A stretch of 18,861 nucleotides of DNA from Clostridium sp. CAG:628 (GTDB lineage Bacteria > Bacillota_I > Bacilli_A > RF39 > UBA660): the NCBI GenBank assembly GCA_000438415.1, contig FR902228.1, positions 1,940 through 20,800 of the forward strand, in the 5' to 3' direction. Shown piece by piece: positions 8,456 through 15,350 of this stretch; position 1 is the first letter of the stretch, and the number at the start of each line of letters is the position of its first letter. The position numbers and the translations under genes are program-made. The notes beneath the pieces were generated by a model. That model had not been told where the DNA came from, ran no database searches, and saw only the letters and a list, made by a program, of their open reading frames with translations.

Positions 8456-8464
8456 ATTATATCA
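8456..8464 (-). promoter_or_regulatory. Extended -10 promoter for the phosphorylase gene
   Basis: On the minus strand TGATATAAT gives the extended -10 form TGnTATAAT, with no good -35. Transcription would start near 8449 and leave a leader of about 70 bases before the ATG at 8377. A perfect TTGACA also occurs on the plus strand at 8500-8505, but its -10 (TTTAAA) is poor. Confidence 0.45.
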
Positions 8465-8517
8465 ATTTTAATATAAATATATCGTGTTTAAATGCTGTTT
8501 TGACATTTTTTTACATT

Positions 8518-8571
8518 TAGACCTTTTAAAGTGAGGTTTTGGTTAATTTTTTTTGGAGGTCTACAACCAAA
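8518..8571 (+). other. Possible H-type pseudoknot in the intergenic segment
   Basis: Two stems interleave. TAGACCT (8518-8524) pairs with AGGTCTA (8557-8563), extendable by two G-U pairs. TTTGGTT (8538-8544) pairs with AACCAAA (8565-8571). Order A-B-A'-B' is pseudoknot geometry. The A' arm contains GGAGG, but no start codon follows at a useful distance. I recognise no known riboswitch class. The stems also exist on the minus strand. Confidence 0.3.
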
Positions 8572-8639
8572 TATATTTTTTAAGATAAAGGATTTGAACA
8601 TATATAACTTTTGAGGTGAAAGTATGGAAACAGAAACTT

Positions 8640-9008
8640 TTAATCTGTTTCTTCATTACTTATACTTACATTAACATCATTATCATTAATCTTCTTAGCC
8701 GATAAAAAACTTATTCTTTGTGCTACTACTTCTGTCTTATAATAAGTTACATCATCTTTTAAGTAAGAACTACTTTGTAGTCTACCTTTAATACCAATAA
8801 TATCACCCTTCTTACAGTATTCACAAGTATGGTCAGCTAAATTATTCCAAAGAACACAACTAATAAAATCAGTATCATATGTACCATCCTGATTTTTATA
8901 ATCTCTTGGTATTGCAATAGTAATATTTAATCTTTTAGTTTCATTTTCTCCTTCACTTAAAGATGGATCTTTAGTTAATCTTCCTACTAAAACAACATTA
9001 TTTAACAT
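8640..9008 (-). CDS. ssb: Single-stranded DNA-binding protein, short form
   Basis: A 122-residue OB-fold protein that coats single-stranded DNA in replication, repair or recombination. The classic SSB N-terminus is clear (MLNNVVLVGRLTKDP), as are the later strands (FISCVLWNNLADHTCEYCKKGD, IIGIKGRLQSSSY). I chose the ATG at 9008 because AAAGGAGG lies 6 bases upstream; the longer frame to the GTG at 9041 would run through that ribosome site. The tail is only about 15 residues (DNDVNVSISNEETD). It is acidic but lacks the DDDIPF-type tip that recruits repair proteins in main SSBs, so this may be an accessory SSB like Bacillus SsbB. It stands alone, not beside rpsF/rpsR. A terminator-like hairpin lies 34 bases upstream of its start. 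Confidence 0.9.
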   Translation of the reverse strand: MLNNVVLVGRLTKDPSLSEGENETKRLNITIAIPRDYKNQDGTYDTDFISCVLWNNLADHTCEYCKKGDIIGIKGRLQSSSYLKDDVTYYKTEVVAQRISFLSAKKINDNDVNVSISNEETD

Positions 9009-9041
9009 CTTTTTCCTCCTTTCATGCTTACATATTAACAC

Positions 9042-9066
9042 AAAAAAAAAGCCGTTGCAAACGGCT
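9042..9066 (-). terminator. Intrinsic terminator between sufS and ssb, possibly an ssb attenuator
   Basis: AGCCGTT (9050-9056), a 3-base loop and AACGGCT (9060-9066) are followed on the minus strand by nine T. It lies about 100 bases after the sufS stop and ends 34 bases before the ssb ATG, too close for a full promoter in between. So it either allows read-through or acts in the ssb leader. A 14-codon frame from the ATG at 9072 to 9028 spans the hairpin but has no ribosome site. Confidence 0.8.
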
Positions 9067-9163
9067 ATTCATATATAAAAAAAACACTTTTTTACTAACA
9101 GAATATACTTGTTATACAAAAACACCTATTAATTTTAATGAATTAGTAAAATTTGATTTTTTT

Positions 9164-10360
9164 TCATTTTATAAACTCATTTATACTTAGTTTATCTTTT
9201 AAAGCTAAAATTAACTTATCTATCTCTTCATAAGTATTATAAAAATATAAACTTATTCTAACTGTATCAGAGTACTCACTTTCATCTACAAGCATCTTAG
9301 TACAATGTTTACCACTTCTAACACATATATTTTTAGTATTTAAGTACAGTCCCAAATCACCAGAAGTAATTCCATCTATATTTATTAACACAATTGAACT
9401 TTCAGAGTTTTCATTATAAATCTTAACATAAGGAATCTTTTTTAATTCACCAACTAAATATTTCCTTAAATGAGATTCTACTCTTTCAATATATTCCATA
9501 CTAACCATATTTAAAAACTTAATTGCTTCAGAAAAAGATATTATACCACTTATATTAGGTGTTCCTGCTTCAAACCTATAAGGTACTTCTACTAAAGAAA
9601 TATTATTTTCCGTAAAGTTTAAATTCATTCCTCCACCATAACTAATTGGTAACATTTTATCAAGTAACTCACCTTTTCCATAAAGTACTCCTACCCCAGT
9701 TGGGCCACACATTTTATGAGCAGAAAATGCTAAAAAATCTACATCTACTTTTTGTACATCTATATTTTTATGAGGAATATACTGAGCAGCATCTACTAAA
9801 ACATATATCTTATTTTTATGTGCAAACTCAGTTATTTCTTTAACAGGACGCACGTCTCCTACTACATTTGTAATTCCAGCAAAAGCAATAACTTTAGTTT
9901 TAGAAGTAACAGACTTTTTTATACTATTCAAAGTAAGTTTTCCTTCTTTATCTAAACGAGCATATTTTATATTTATACCAATTTCATTTTTTAAAATTAA
10001 CCAGGGTAATATATTAGATGCATGTTCTGCTTTGTTAAGAATTACTTCATCATTTTCTTTTAATATATTTTTAAAGAAACCATTAATAACTAAATTTAAA
10101 CTATCAGTAGTATTTTTAGTAAATATTATTTCATCTTTATGTTTAGCATTTATAAATTTTCTTGTTAACTCTCTAGTATTATCTATTTCATCATCAACTT
10201 TAAAACTTATATTATAGTCACCCCTATGGGAATTAGCAGAATATAAACTCATATATTCTATCTCTTTATTTATAACACTAATAGGTTTTAATGTAGTCGC
10301 AGCATTATCAAAATATATTAAATTATCATTTTTCATTGGAAAGTATTTATCATAATTCAT
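9164..10360 (-). CDS. sufS: Cysteine desulfurase, SufS/class V aminotransferase family
   Basis: A 398-residue PLP enzyme that takes sulfur from L-cysteine, giving alanine and an enzyme persulfide used for Fe-S clusters or thiolated molecules. Fold-type I features are present: YFDNAATT (16-23), NTTDSLN in the cofactor loop, AEHASNILPW (111-120) and LVDAAQ (188-193, the Asp that holds the PLP pyridine). FSAHKMCGPTGVG (212-224) has the Schiff-base Lys216. The catalytic persulfide residue is Cys353 in RSGKHC, matching the SufS RxGHHC loop with Lys for His. The start ATG at 10360 has GGGTGA 5-7 bases upstream; an upstream in-frame ATG at 10396 would read through that site. No sufU, sufB, sufC or sufD is adjacent, so the scaffold must be elsewhere. 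It is divergent from the HIT gene. Confidence 0.9.
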   Translation of the reverse strand: MNYDKYFPMKNDNLIYFDNAATTLKPISVINKEIEYMSLYSANSHRGDYNISFKVDDEIDNTRELTRKFINAKHKDEIIFTKNTTDSLNLVINGFFKNILKENDEVILNKAEHASNILPWLILKNEIGINIKYARLDKEGKLTLNSIKKSVTSKTKVIAFAGITNVVGDVRPVKEITEFAHKNKIYVLVDAAQYIPHKNIDVQKVDVDFLAFSAHKMCGPTGVGVLYGKGELLDKMLPISYGGGMNLNFTENNISLVEVPYRFEAGTPNISGIISFSEAIKFLNMVSMEYIERVESHLRKYLVGELKKIPYVKIYNENSESSIVLINIDGITSGDLGLYLNTKNICVRSGKHCTKMLVDESEYSDTVRISLYFYNTYEEIDKLILALKDKLSINEFIK

Positions 10361-10416
10361 TTTTATCACCCATAATATTTTATGAAAAGTCATCACTACT
10401 TGCTTATGCTTATCTC

Positions 10417-10445
10417 TTGATTAATACTTATTTTTCTTTTATAAT
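10417..10445 (+). promoter_or_regulatory. Sigma-A promoter of the HIT-mazG operon
   Basis: TTGATT (10417-10422), a 17-base spacer and a perfect TATAAT (10440-10445) are followed by GAGGTG and the ATG at 10465. It fits the consensus well. Confidence 0.75.
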
Positions 10446-10464
10446 AGTTTTAGAGGTGAATAAT

Positions 10465-10830
10465 ATGGAAGAATGTTTATTTTGTAAAATTATAAAAGGT
10501 AAAGTTGATTCTTTAAAGTTGTATGAGGATGATGATATACTAGTAATGTTAGATGCATACCCTGATAGTCCTGGACATACTTTAATTATTCCTAAAAAAC
10601 ACTATTTAGATTTAAGTGATATGCCTATTGAATTACTTGATAAGATACTACTAAAAGCTAAAGATATCAAAGCATTATTAGAAAACAAATTAAATCCTAC
10701 AAGTATTGTACTTATTCAAAACAATGGAGAAAGACAAAAAATAAAGCACTACCACTTACATATAATTCCTTATTATAATGAAAAACAGTACCTTAATAAA
10801 GAAGATATCTTTAACATTTTAAGGAGTTAA
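10465..10830 (+). CDS. HIT-family nucleotide hydrolase/transferase
   Basis: A 121-residue histidine-triad protein of the HINT/Hit branch. These proteins hydrolyse or transfer nucleotidyl groups from AMP-lysine, AMP-NH2 or dinucleoside polyphosphates in the cytosol. The N-terminus CLFCKIIKG carries the Cys pair (4 and 7) of zinc-binding family members. PGHTLIIPKKHY (36-47) is the conserved strand, and the triad H95-Y-H97-L-H99-II is intact. The ATG at 10465 with GAGGTG 8 bases upstream and MEECLFCKI homology fixes the start, although the frame stays open 43 codons further up. The C-terminus is short (about 20 fewer residues than common Hit proteins). It forms an operon with the following MazG-like gene, 2 bases away: two small nucleotide-cleaning enzymes made together. 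The in vivo substrate cannot be read from sequence. Confidence 0.9.
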   Translation: MEECLFCKIIKGKVDSLKLYEDDDILVMLDAYPDSPGHTLIIPKKHYLDLSDMPIELLDKILLKAKDIKALLENKLNPTSIVLIQNNGERQKIKHYHLHIIPYYNEKQYLNKEDIFNILRS

Positions 10831-10832
10831 AA

Positions 10833-11150
10833 ATGGAATATAATAAGTTAGTTAGGGATAAAATTCCTGAAATTATTGAAAGTAATAACGAAGAAGCTAT
10901 CTATAGATACTTAAGTGATAATGAATTTAAAGAATATTTAAAATTAAAACTAAGTGAAGAACTAAATGAAATATTAAGTTCAAAAAATAACATTGAAACT
11001 TTAGAAGAAGTAGCAGATTTACTAGAAGTTATAAAATTCTATTTAAAAGTTCATAACTACACATTAGAAGACGCTTTAAATATGTGTGAAATTAAGAATG
11101 AAAAAAAAGGTTCATTTAATAAAAAAATACTTTTAATCAAAACAAAGTAA
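10833..11150 (+). CDS. MazG-like nucleoside triphosphate pyrophosphohydrolase
   Basis: A 105-residue all-alpha protein of the MazG/COG4997 branch. Family members cleave (d)NTPs or related nucleotides to monophosphate and pyrophosphate, usually for nucleotide-pool cleaning. It opens with the family hallmark YNKLVRDKIPEIIE (3-16). The metal-binding acidic helices are KLSEELNEIL (39-48) and EEVADLLEVI (59-68), fitting the ExxE...ExxD pattern. The tail is lysine-rich. It starts 2 bases after the HIT gene stop, with AAGGAG placed in the end of that gene, so the two are translated together. A strong terminator follows directly. Family call is confident; the natural substrate is unknown. Confidence 0.85.
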   Translation: MEYNKLVRDKIPEIIESNNEEAIYRYLSDNEFKEYLKLKLSEELNEILSSKNNIETLEEVADLLEVIKFYLKVHNYTLEDALNMCEIKNEKKGSFNKKILLIKTK

Positions 11151-11172
11151 AAAAGGGACAAGCCCTTTTTTT
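11150..11172. terminator. Bidirectional terminator between mazG-like and the YjcZ-like genes
   Basis: AAAAAGGG and CCCTTTTT pair around an ACAAG loop, with T-runs on both strands (eight T on plus, six on minus). It ends the plus-strand HIT-mazG operon and the minus-strand YjcZ-like pair. Confidence 0.85.
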
Positions 11173-11188
11173 ATTATGTTACTTATAA

Positions 11189-11308
11189 TTACCAACCTAC
11201 GAAAGCACCAAATATTATAGCTAAAAGTATAAATAGAATTAGTATAATAAAGAAACTATTCCCGTAATTATTATTGCAACATGGATTTGGATTACAACAA
11301 TTATTCAT
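11189..11308 (-). CDS. YjcZ-like tiny membrane peptide, copy 1
   Basis: A 39-residue peptide found by hand: ATG at 11308, TAA at 11189-11191, strong ribosome site GGGGAGGTG 6-8 bases upstream. A Cys/Asn/Pro-rich head (MNNCCNPNPCCNNNYG) precedes one hydrophobic helix (SFFIILILFILLLAIIFGAF), ending VGW. This is the layout of the YjcZ/YrhF family of tiny one-helix proteins, often annotated as sporulation proteins: Gly/Asn/Cys head, then F-x-L/I-I-x-x-L-F-I-L-L-x-I-I-x-G. Biochemical role is unknown. Four Cys in the head could bind metal or cross-link. It lies 20 bases after copy 2, in the same transcript. Confidence 0.8.
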   Translation of the reverse strand: MNNCCNPNPCCNNNYGNSFFIILILFILLAIIFGAFVGW

Positions 11309-11328
11309 AAATTACACCTCCCCTTATA

Positions 11329-11424
11329 TTAGATAAATGCACCTAGTATGATTACTAATAAGATGAATAATACTAAAGCAAATGCTGCTCCTCCTACTCC
11401 GTTATTTTTAGAACAACAGTTCAT
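11329..11424 (-). CDS. YjcZ-like tiny membrane peptide, copy 2
   Basis: A 31-residue peptide: ATG at 11424, stop at 11329, ribosome site GGAGG 8 bases upstream. The head is short (MNCCSKNNGVGG), followed by one helix (AAFALVLFILLVIILGAF) and a single Ile. It shares the Cys-Cys start, LFILL core and GAF end with the downstream copy, so the two are tandem paralogues; head lengths differ. A nearby ATG at 11431 gives only seven codons and was rejected. These peptides in Bacillus are linked to the sporangium, which agrees with the CotD-like gene near 15.8 kb. Confidence 0.75.
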   Translation of the reverse strand: MNCCSKNNGVGGAAFALVLFILLVIILGAFI

Positions 11425-11496
11425 CAGACATTCCTCCTTTTTTATCTTTACACTCTTAGTATAAGCAAATTATAGAAAAGTGTGAGTGCTATCTAC

Positions 11497-11525
11497 TTGA
11501 GTTTTTCTTTATTTTTTGTTAGAAT
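11497..11525 (+). promoter_or_regulatory. Sigma-A promoter of prsA
   Basis: TTGAGT (11497-11502), a 17-base spacer and TAGAAT (11520-11525) sit just before GGAGG and the ATG at 11547, giving a short leader of about 15 bases. Confidence 0.75.
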
Positions 11526-11546
11526 ATTAATTATGGAGGAAAATAT

Positions 11547-12500
11547 ATGAAAATTAAAAAAATTTTAGGTTTAACTTTATGTGTACTTTTACTTACTGGT
11601 TGTGGTACTGCTAAGTTAGATAATGGTAAAGAAAGTGTTGTTACATTTAATGAAGGAGGAATTAGTGCAGAAGATTTATATTCTAAATTAAAAGATAAGT
11701 ATGGAACTGAAATTCTTGTTAATTTAATTGATACTGAACTTTTAGAAAGAGAATATAAAGAAGATAATCAAGAAAAAGCATATATTAATCAAGTTGTTTC
11801 ATCTTTAAAAAAGGAATGGGCAGATAAATTTGATTCTAATATAGTTTACTATTATGGAGTTAATAATGAAAGTGAATTAAAAGAATTTATTCGTTTATCT
11901 TATAGAAGAAATTTATGGACAGAAGATTATGCTAAAACAACAGTAACTGATGGAGAAATAAATGATTATTATAAAGATTATGTTATTGGAGATATTGAAG
12001 CATCTCATATATTAATTAAGAGTAATGCTACTAATTCTATGAGTGATTCTGAAAAGAAAGATGAAGAAGAAAAAGCATTAAAATTAGCTAAAGAAATTAT
12101 TGCTAAACTTGATAAAGGTGAAAAGTTTGAAGATTTAGCTAAAGAATATAGTGATGACGATGCTACTAGTGAAAAAGGTGGTAAGTTAGGTTCTTTCAAT
12201 GATAGAAGTAATTATGATAAGAATTTCTTAGAAAGCGCAATTGAACTTAAAGTTAATGAATATTCTAAAACACCAGTTAAGTCTCAATATGGTTATCATA
12301 TTATTTATAAAACTAAACAAAATGATAAACCTGAATTAGATAAAGTTAAAGATGCAGTTATTGCTAAAATAGCGAATGAAAAAGTTACTAATGATAGTAC
12401 ATTTGCTTCTAAAGCTATGATAAGTTTAAGACAAAAGTATGAGATGAAGATAACTGATTCTAAATTAAGTAGTAAATACGATAGTATATATAATAAATAA
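11547..12500 (+). CDS. prsA: PrsA-like peptidyl-prolyl isomerase lipoprotein
   Basis: A 317-residue lipoprotein that helps exported proteins fold on the outer face of the membrane. The lipobox LLTGC gives acylated Cys19 after a hydrophobic signal peptide. An N-terminal helical chaperone part (about 35-145) contains LYSKLKDKYG and LRL/FIRLSYRRN segments. The parvulin domain runs from about 150 to 258: EASHILIKS, then KLDKGEKFEDLAKEYSDD, GGKLGSF and QYGYHIIYK. A long charged insertion (SDSEKKDEEEKAL) lies in the parvulin domain, as usual in PrsA. The C-terminal helix 260-310 completes the chaperone lobe. It has its own promoter and terminator, so it is a single-gene unit. Family confidence is high. 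Confidence 0.92.
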   Translation: MKIKKILGLTLCVLLLTGCGTAKLDNGKESVVTFNEGGISAEDLYSKLKDKYGTEILVNLIDTELLEREYKEDNQEKAYINQVVSSLKKEWADKFDSNIVYYYGVNNESELKEFIRLSYRRNLWTEDYAKTTVTDGEINDYYKDYVIGDIEASHILIKSNATNSMSDSEKKDEEEKALKLAKEIIAKLDKGEKFEDLAKEYSDDDATSEKGGKLGSFNDRSNYDKNFLESAIELKVNEYSKTPVKSQYGYHIIYKTKQNDKPELDKVKDAVIAKIANEKVTNDSTFASKAMISLRQKYEMKITDSKLSSKYDSIYNK

Positions 12501-12530
12501 AGGAAACTCAAATTTGAGTTTCCTTTTTAT
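12500..12530. terminator. Bidirectional terminator between prsA and recX
   Basis: A perfect 26-base palindrome (12500-12525; arm AAGGAAACTC, centre AAATTT) with T-runs on both sides serves the convergent prsA and recX genes. The plus-strand T-run TTTTT ends by 12528. Confidence 0.9.
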
Positions 12531-12531
12531 C

Positions 12532-13284
12532 TCATTCAAAATCTATATCACTTGTTATAAATCCTTTTTTATATAAATGATTTTTAATTTGTCTTTTTAA
12601 CTGTTCTCCTTCATATTTTTTACTATATTTATCATATGCTTTACTCATTTCCTTCTTAATAGCATCTTCATCATTTAAATTAATACTAATTAATAAAGAA
12701 TCTATCATATTTCTATCATAACCTAAATTAAATAAATCTACTTTTAATTTATTCTTTATCATATAAGCAGACTTATTCTTCATTAAAGACACTTTTTTAG
12801 AAATAATTTTATCTAGTTTACTCTTCCATACTTCACTACTTATAGTAACAAGATAAGCATCTATTTCTTCTTCACTAAGACCTAAATCTAATAAGTTTCT
12901 TTTAATTTTGAATGGACCATATGAAGAAAGATTTATCTTATCATTTGTATATGCTTCTATATACAATTTTTCATTTATCAAATTACTCTCTTTTAATTTT
13001 TTAATAGTATCATCAATTATATTTTTAGTAAATCCTTTTTTCTCTAAATAACTAATTATTTCACTTTCAGTTCTAAGTTTAGTCTCTATATATGATAAAC
13101 TTAAATCATAAGCCTCATAATAATTATTTTCATTCATTACTTTTTCTAATAATTCCAAAGTTATATCTTTTTGAAATAGTAAGTTATTGTTTAGTATAAC
13201 ATCTTCATATAAAGTTAATTTATTATTATCAAGAGTTATTATATATCTACCTCTTGATGTTTTTTTATAAGAAATTATTTTCAT
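12532..13284 (-). CDS. recX: RecX-family regulator of recombination
   Basis: A 250-residue protein of the length usual for Firmicutes RecX. RecX binds RecA filaments and tunes strand exchange. The core begins AYDLSLSYIETKLRTESEIISYLEKKGF (about 58-85), the first three-helix RecX repeat. Two more repeats follow: LINEKLYIEAY...GPFKIKRNLLDLGLSEEEIDAYL and the C-terminal KRQIKNHLYKKGFITSDI. The N-terminus (about 1-50) is a small beta domain as in Gram-positive members. It starts 12 bases after rpoZ and has no visible ribosome site (the spacer is T-rich), so translation probably depends on ribosomes finishing rpoZ. The rpoZ-recX pairing is not standard. recA is not in the window. Confidence 0.85.
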   Translation of the reverse strand: MKIISYKKTSRGRYIITLDNNKLTLYEDVILNNNLLFQKDITLELLEKVMNENNYYEAYDLSLSYIETKLRTESEIISYLEKKGFTKNIIDDTIKKLKESNLINEKLYIEAYTNDKINLSSYGPFKIKRNLLDLGLSEEEIDAYLVTISSEVWKSKLDKIISKKVSLMKNKSAYMIKNKLKVDLFNLGYDRNMIDSLLISINLNDEDAIKKEMSKAYDKYSKKYEGEQLKRQIKNHLYKKGFITSDIDFE

Positions 13285-13296
13285 ATTAAAAAAAGA

Positions 13297-13494
13297 TTAT
13301 TCTTTTATTTTGATTAATCCCTTTTCTAATTCTTCTAAACTTCTTCCTATTTCTTTTTTTGATACATAATCTGATGACTTCATTTGCAAATGATTAGTGG
13401 CTAATATTTGCTTACTTCTCATAGCAGCCACATGTACTAATTTATATTTAGAGTCAACTATAGTTAGTAGTTTATCTATTGATGGATATATCAT
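13297..13494 (-). CDS. rpoZ: DNA-directed RNA polymerase omega subunit
   Basis: A 65-residue protein that assists folding and assembly of the beta' subunit. The omega hallmark is clear: PSIDKLLTIVDSKYKLVHVAAMRSKQI (4-30), then KEIGRSLEELEKGLIKIKE. Length is near the 65-75 typical of Firmicutes. The ATG at 13494 is preceded by GGAGAG. In many Firmicutes it follows gmk; here a promoter-like sequence lies directly upstream and the neighbour on that side is a helicase gene, so it seems to be first in an rpoZ-recX unit. Confidence 0.92.
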   Translation of the reverse strand: MIYPSIDKLLTIVDSKYKLVHVAAMRSKQILATNHLQMKSSDYVSKKEIGRSLEELEKGLIKIKE

Positions 13495-13519
13495 AAAATT
13501 TCACTCTCCTTACATTATT

Positions 13520-13548
13520 AATATACTATTATTAAAAGTTTTATACAA
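13520..13548 (-). promoter_or_regulatory. Probable sigma-A promoter of rpoZ-recX
   Basis: TTGTAT (13548-13543), a 17-base spacer and TATATT (13525-13520) on the minus strand lie about 26 bases before the rpoZ ATG. The -35 is only half-matching. Confidence 0.45.
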
Positions 13549-13583
13549 GTTTTTAGAAATTTTTTTACATAAAATTTACACAT

Positions 13584-15350
13584 TTAAAGTTTATAGCTCT
13601 TCTTTAGTTCTTCTATAAATATACTTTCACTATTTTTATCCACTAAAAGATAAGTTTTCTTTTTACTTCTAGTAAGTCCTACATAAAATAACCTTCTTTC
13701 TTCACTATAAGGATACTCATCAGTATTATCAAGAAGTGTATAAACTATTTCATCATCTTTTATCTTACTTGGAAAAGATGAACCATCAGCCTTATTATTT
13801 AATATAAAAACATAATCACTTTGTAAACCTTTCGACTTATGTATTGTTAAATAAGTTATAACTAAATCTATTCTTTTACTATAAATAATTTCCATTCCAT
13901 TATTGTATACTATACTAAAACTATTATCACTTCTTATTATATCTAAATCATTATTATACCTTCCTAAAAAATAAACTGTACTATATAATGGAAGACTATT
14001 TAAAACACTTTTTAACTCTTCTATAGAATATATCATTTCTATAGGAAATATATCACTTGGCAAACCTATTATATTCTTTCTAAGTTGACTAGGGTTCTTC
14101 ATTACAAAACTACTACTTATCTTAGCAAGAGTATCACTAAACCTATAAGTTCTAGAAATTCTTCCTACCATTGTTTCACCCCAAAAATCTTCAAAATTAG
14201 TTATTAAGTTTATTTGACTACCACTAAATCTATAAATACTTTGAAAATCATCTCCTACACAAAATAAATCATAATCTTTTTGATTCCTCATTGCTTTTAA
14301 TAAATTATATCTTGCTATAGAAATATCTTGATATTCATCTACTATAACATACTTATAATTATGAATATATTTATTTTCTTTAATTAACTTGGTTGATAAA
14401 TTAATCATATCATTAAAATCTATCATATTATTATCTTTTAAATACTCATTATATGATGTAATAACAGGTATAAATAAACTACTTATAGTTTTATCATAAC
14501 GCTTACTAAATTCTACATTATTTAAACTATTACTTTTTACCAAACTAATAAGAGTAAGAAAATATGTTATTATGTTATAAGTCATATTAGTACTTATGTT
14601 TAAAAGTTTCCAAATATAGTTATAATCTCTTAACTTTAACTTTACATTAAGATAAGTTAATTCATTATACAAATCAATTAATGAATTCTTAAAGTGTATT
14701 TTATTTTTTTCTTTTTTAAAAGTTATAAATACATCATAAGATATCAAATAAAACTCGTTATTAACTTCATCATATTGAAAAGACACACTAAAAGCATATA
14801 AAAAAGTTTGAACTTTATTTTCTTCACAAAAGTAATCAATAAAATTTACTAAATATTCACAATTATTTAACAACTTATTAACAATATTTAAAATCAACAC
14901 CTCACTACTATCAGTATAAATATTGGGTAAGTGTTCACTTGTTTTCTTTATTATTTCTAAACCTAATTTATGAAATGTACTAGCATTTATTTCAAGATTC
15001 AATTCCTTAGTAATTCTGCTTTTCATTTCTTTGGCAGAAGCATTAGTAAAAGATAATACTAATATTTCTTCAGGAAGTACATTATATTTTAGTATTAAAT
15101 ATTTAATTTTACCTATAATTGTTGTAGTCTTTCCACTTCCAGCACTGGCTATTACTAGGGTATTATGACTATTACTTACTATAGAAGATATTTGTTCATC
15201 ATCTAAAGTTTTATTTTCCACCGGATTATACAAGTTTTTAAACTCTTCTATTTCATCTTTATTATAATCATTTATAACATATGTATTTTTTGTTGCTTTA
15301 TTTTTTAAAAATCCAAACAAATTCAAGAATTTAGTTCCCTTTCTATCCAC
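13584..15350 (-). CDS. UvrD/helicase IV-like superfamily 1 DNA helicase
   Basis: A 588-residue ATP-dependent 3'-5' helicase of the UvrD/Rep superfamily, with a repair or recombination role by family. Motifs are complete: LDDEQISSIV (Q motif, 49-58), ASAGSGKTTT (I, 68-77), LSFTNASAKEM (Ia, 99-109), TFHKLG (125-130) and IVDEYQD (II, 336-342). GDDFQSIYRFSGS (III, 366-378), TYRFS (IV, 401-405), TIHKSKGLQSDYVFI (V, 502-516) and ERRLFYVGLTRSKK (VI, 551-564) follow. The KGLQ.DYVF form of motif V is like E. coli helicase IV. It overlaps the end of the DUF4186 gene. The GTG at 15350 has no ribosome site. A TTG at 15326, which overlaps that gene's TGA (TTGA) and has AAAGGGA about 9 bases upstream, is an attractive alternative start. 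Confidence 0.9.
   Translation of the reverse strand: MDRKGTKFLNLFGFLKNKATKNTYVINDYNKDEIEEFKNLYNPVENKTLDDEQISSIVSNSHNTLVIASAGSGKTTTIIGKIKYLILKYNVLPEEILVLSFTNASAKEMKSRITKELNLEINASTFHKLGLEIIKKTSEHLPNIYTDSSEVLILNIVNKLLNNCEYLVNFIDYFCEENKVQTFLYAFSVSFQYDEVNNEFYLISYDVFITFKKEKNKIHFKNSLIDLYNELTYLNVKLKLRDYNYIWKLLNISTNMTYNIITYFLTLISLVKSNSLNNVEFSKRYDKTISSLFIPVITSYNEYLKDNNMIDFNDMINLSTKLIKENKYIHNYKYVIVDEYQDISIARYNLLKAMRNQKDYDLFCVGDDFQSIYRFSGSQINLITNFEDFWGETMVGRISRTYRFSDTLAKISSSFVMKNPSQLRKNIIGLPSDIFPIEMIYSIEELKSVLNSLPLYSTVYFLGRYNNDLDIIRSDNSFSIVYNNGMEIIYSKRIDLVITYLTIHKSKGLQSDYVFILNNKADGSSFPSKIKDDEIVYTLLDNTDEYPYSEERRLFYVGLTRSKKKTYLLVDKNSESIFIEELKKSYKL

Larger units (their letters stand above)
8365..8636. repeat. 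26-nt inverted repeat pair flanking a 220-base intergenic segment
   Basis: The left arm 8365-8390, read on the minus strand, and the right arm 8611-8636, read on the plus strand, agree at 25 of 26 bases (TTGAGGTGAAAGTATGGAA, then G or A, then CAGAAA). The left arm is the ribosome site plus first codons of the phosphorylase gene. The right arm is a copy pointing the other way and overlapping the 3' end of ssb. The similarity stops sharply on both sides. The enclosed segment carries the likely phosphorylase promoter. Confidence 0.8.

Noticed and set aside
8622..8674. 16-codon plus-strand frame after the right repeat arm (METETFNLF...)
   Set aside because: It has a good ribosome site only because it copies that of the phosphorylase gene; it is antisense to ssb and stops quickly.
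9009..9041. Upstream GTG start for ssb
   Set aside because: It would translate through a perfect AAAGGAGG ribosome site, and SSB homology begins at the ATG at 9008.
9646..10217. Plus-strand open frames inside sufS
   Set aside because: Antisense to a clearly functional cysteine desulfurase and lacking start signals.
12005..12511. Minus-strand open frames within prsA
   Set aside because: Mirror frames of the well-supported prsA gene, crossing its terminator, without ribosome sites.
13397..13618. Plus-strand frame of 73 codons across rpoZ
   Set aside because: Overlaps rpoZ, its promoter region and the helicase end; no ribosome site.
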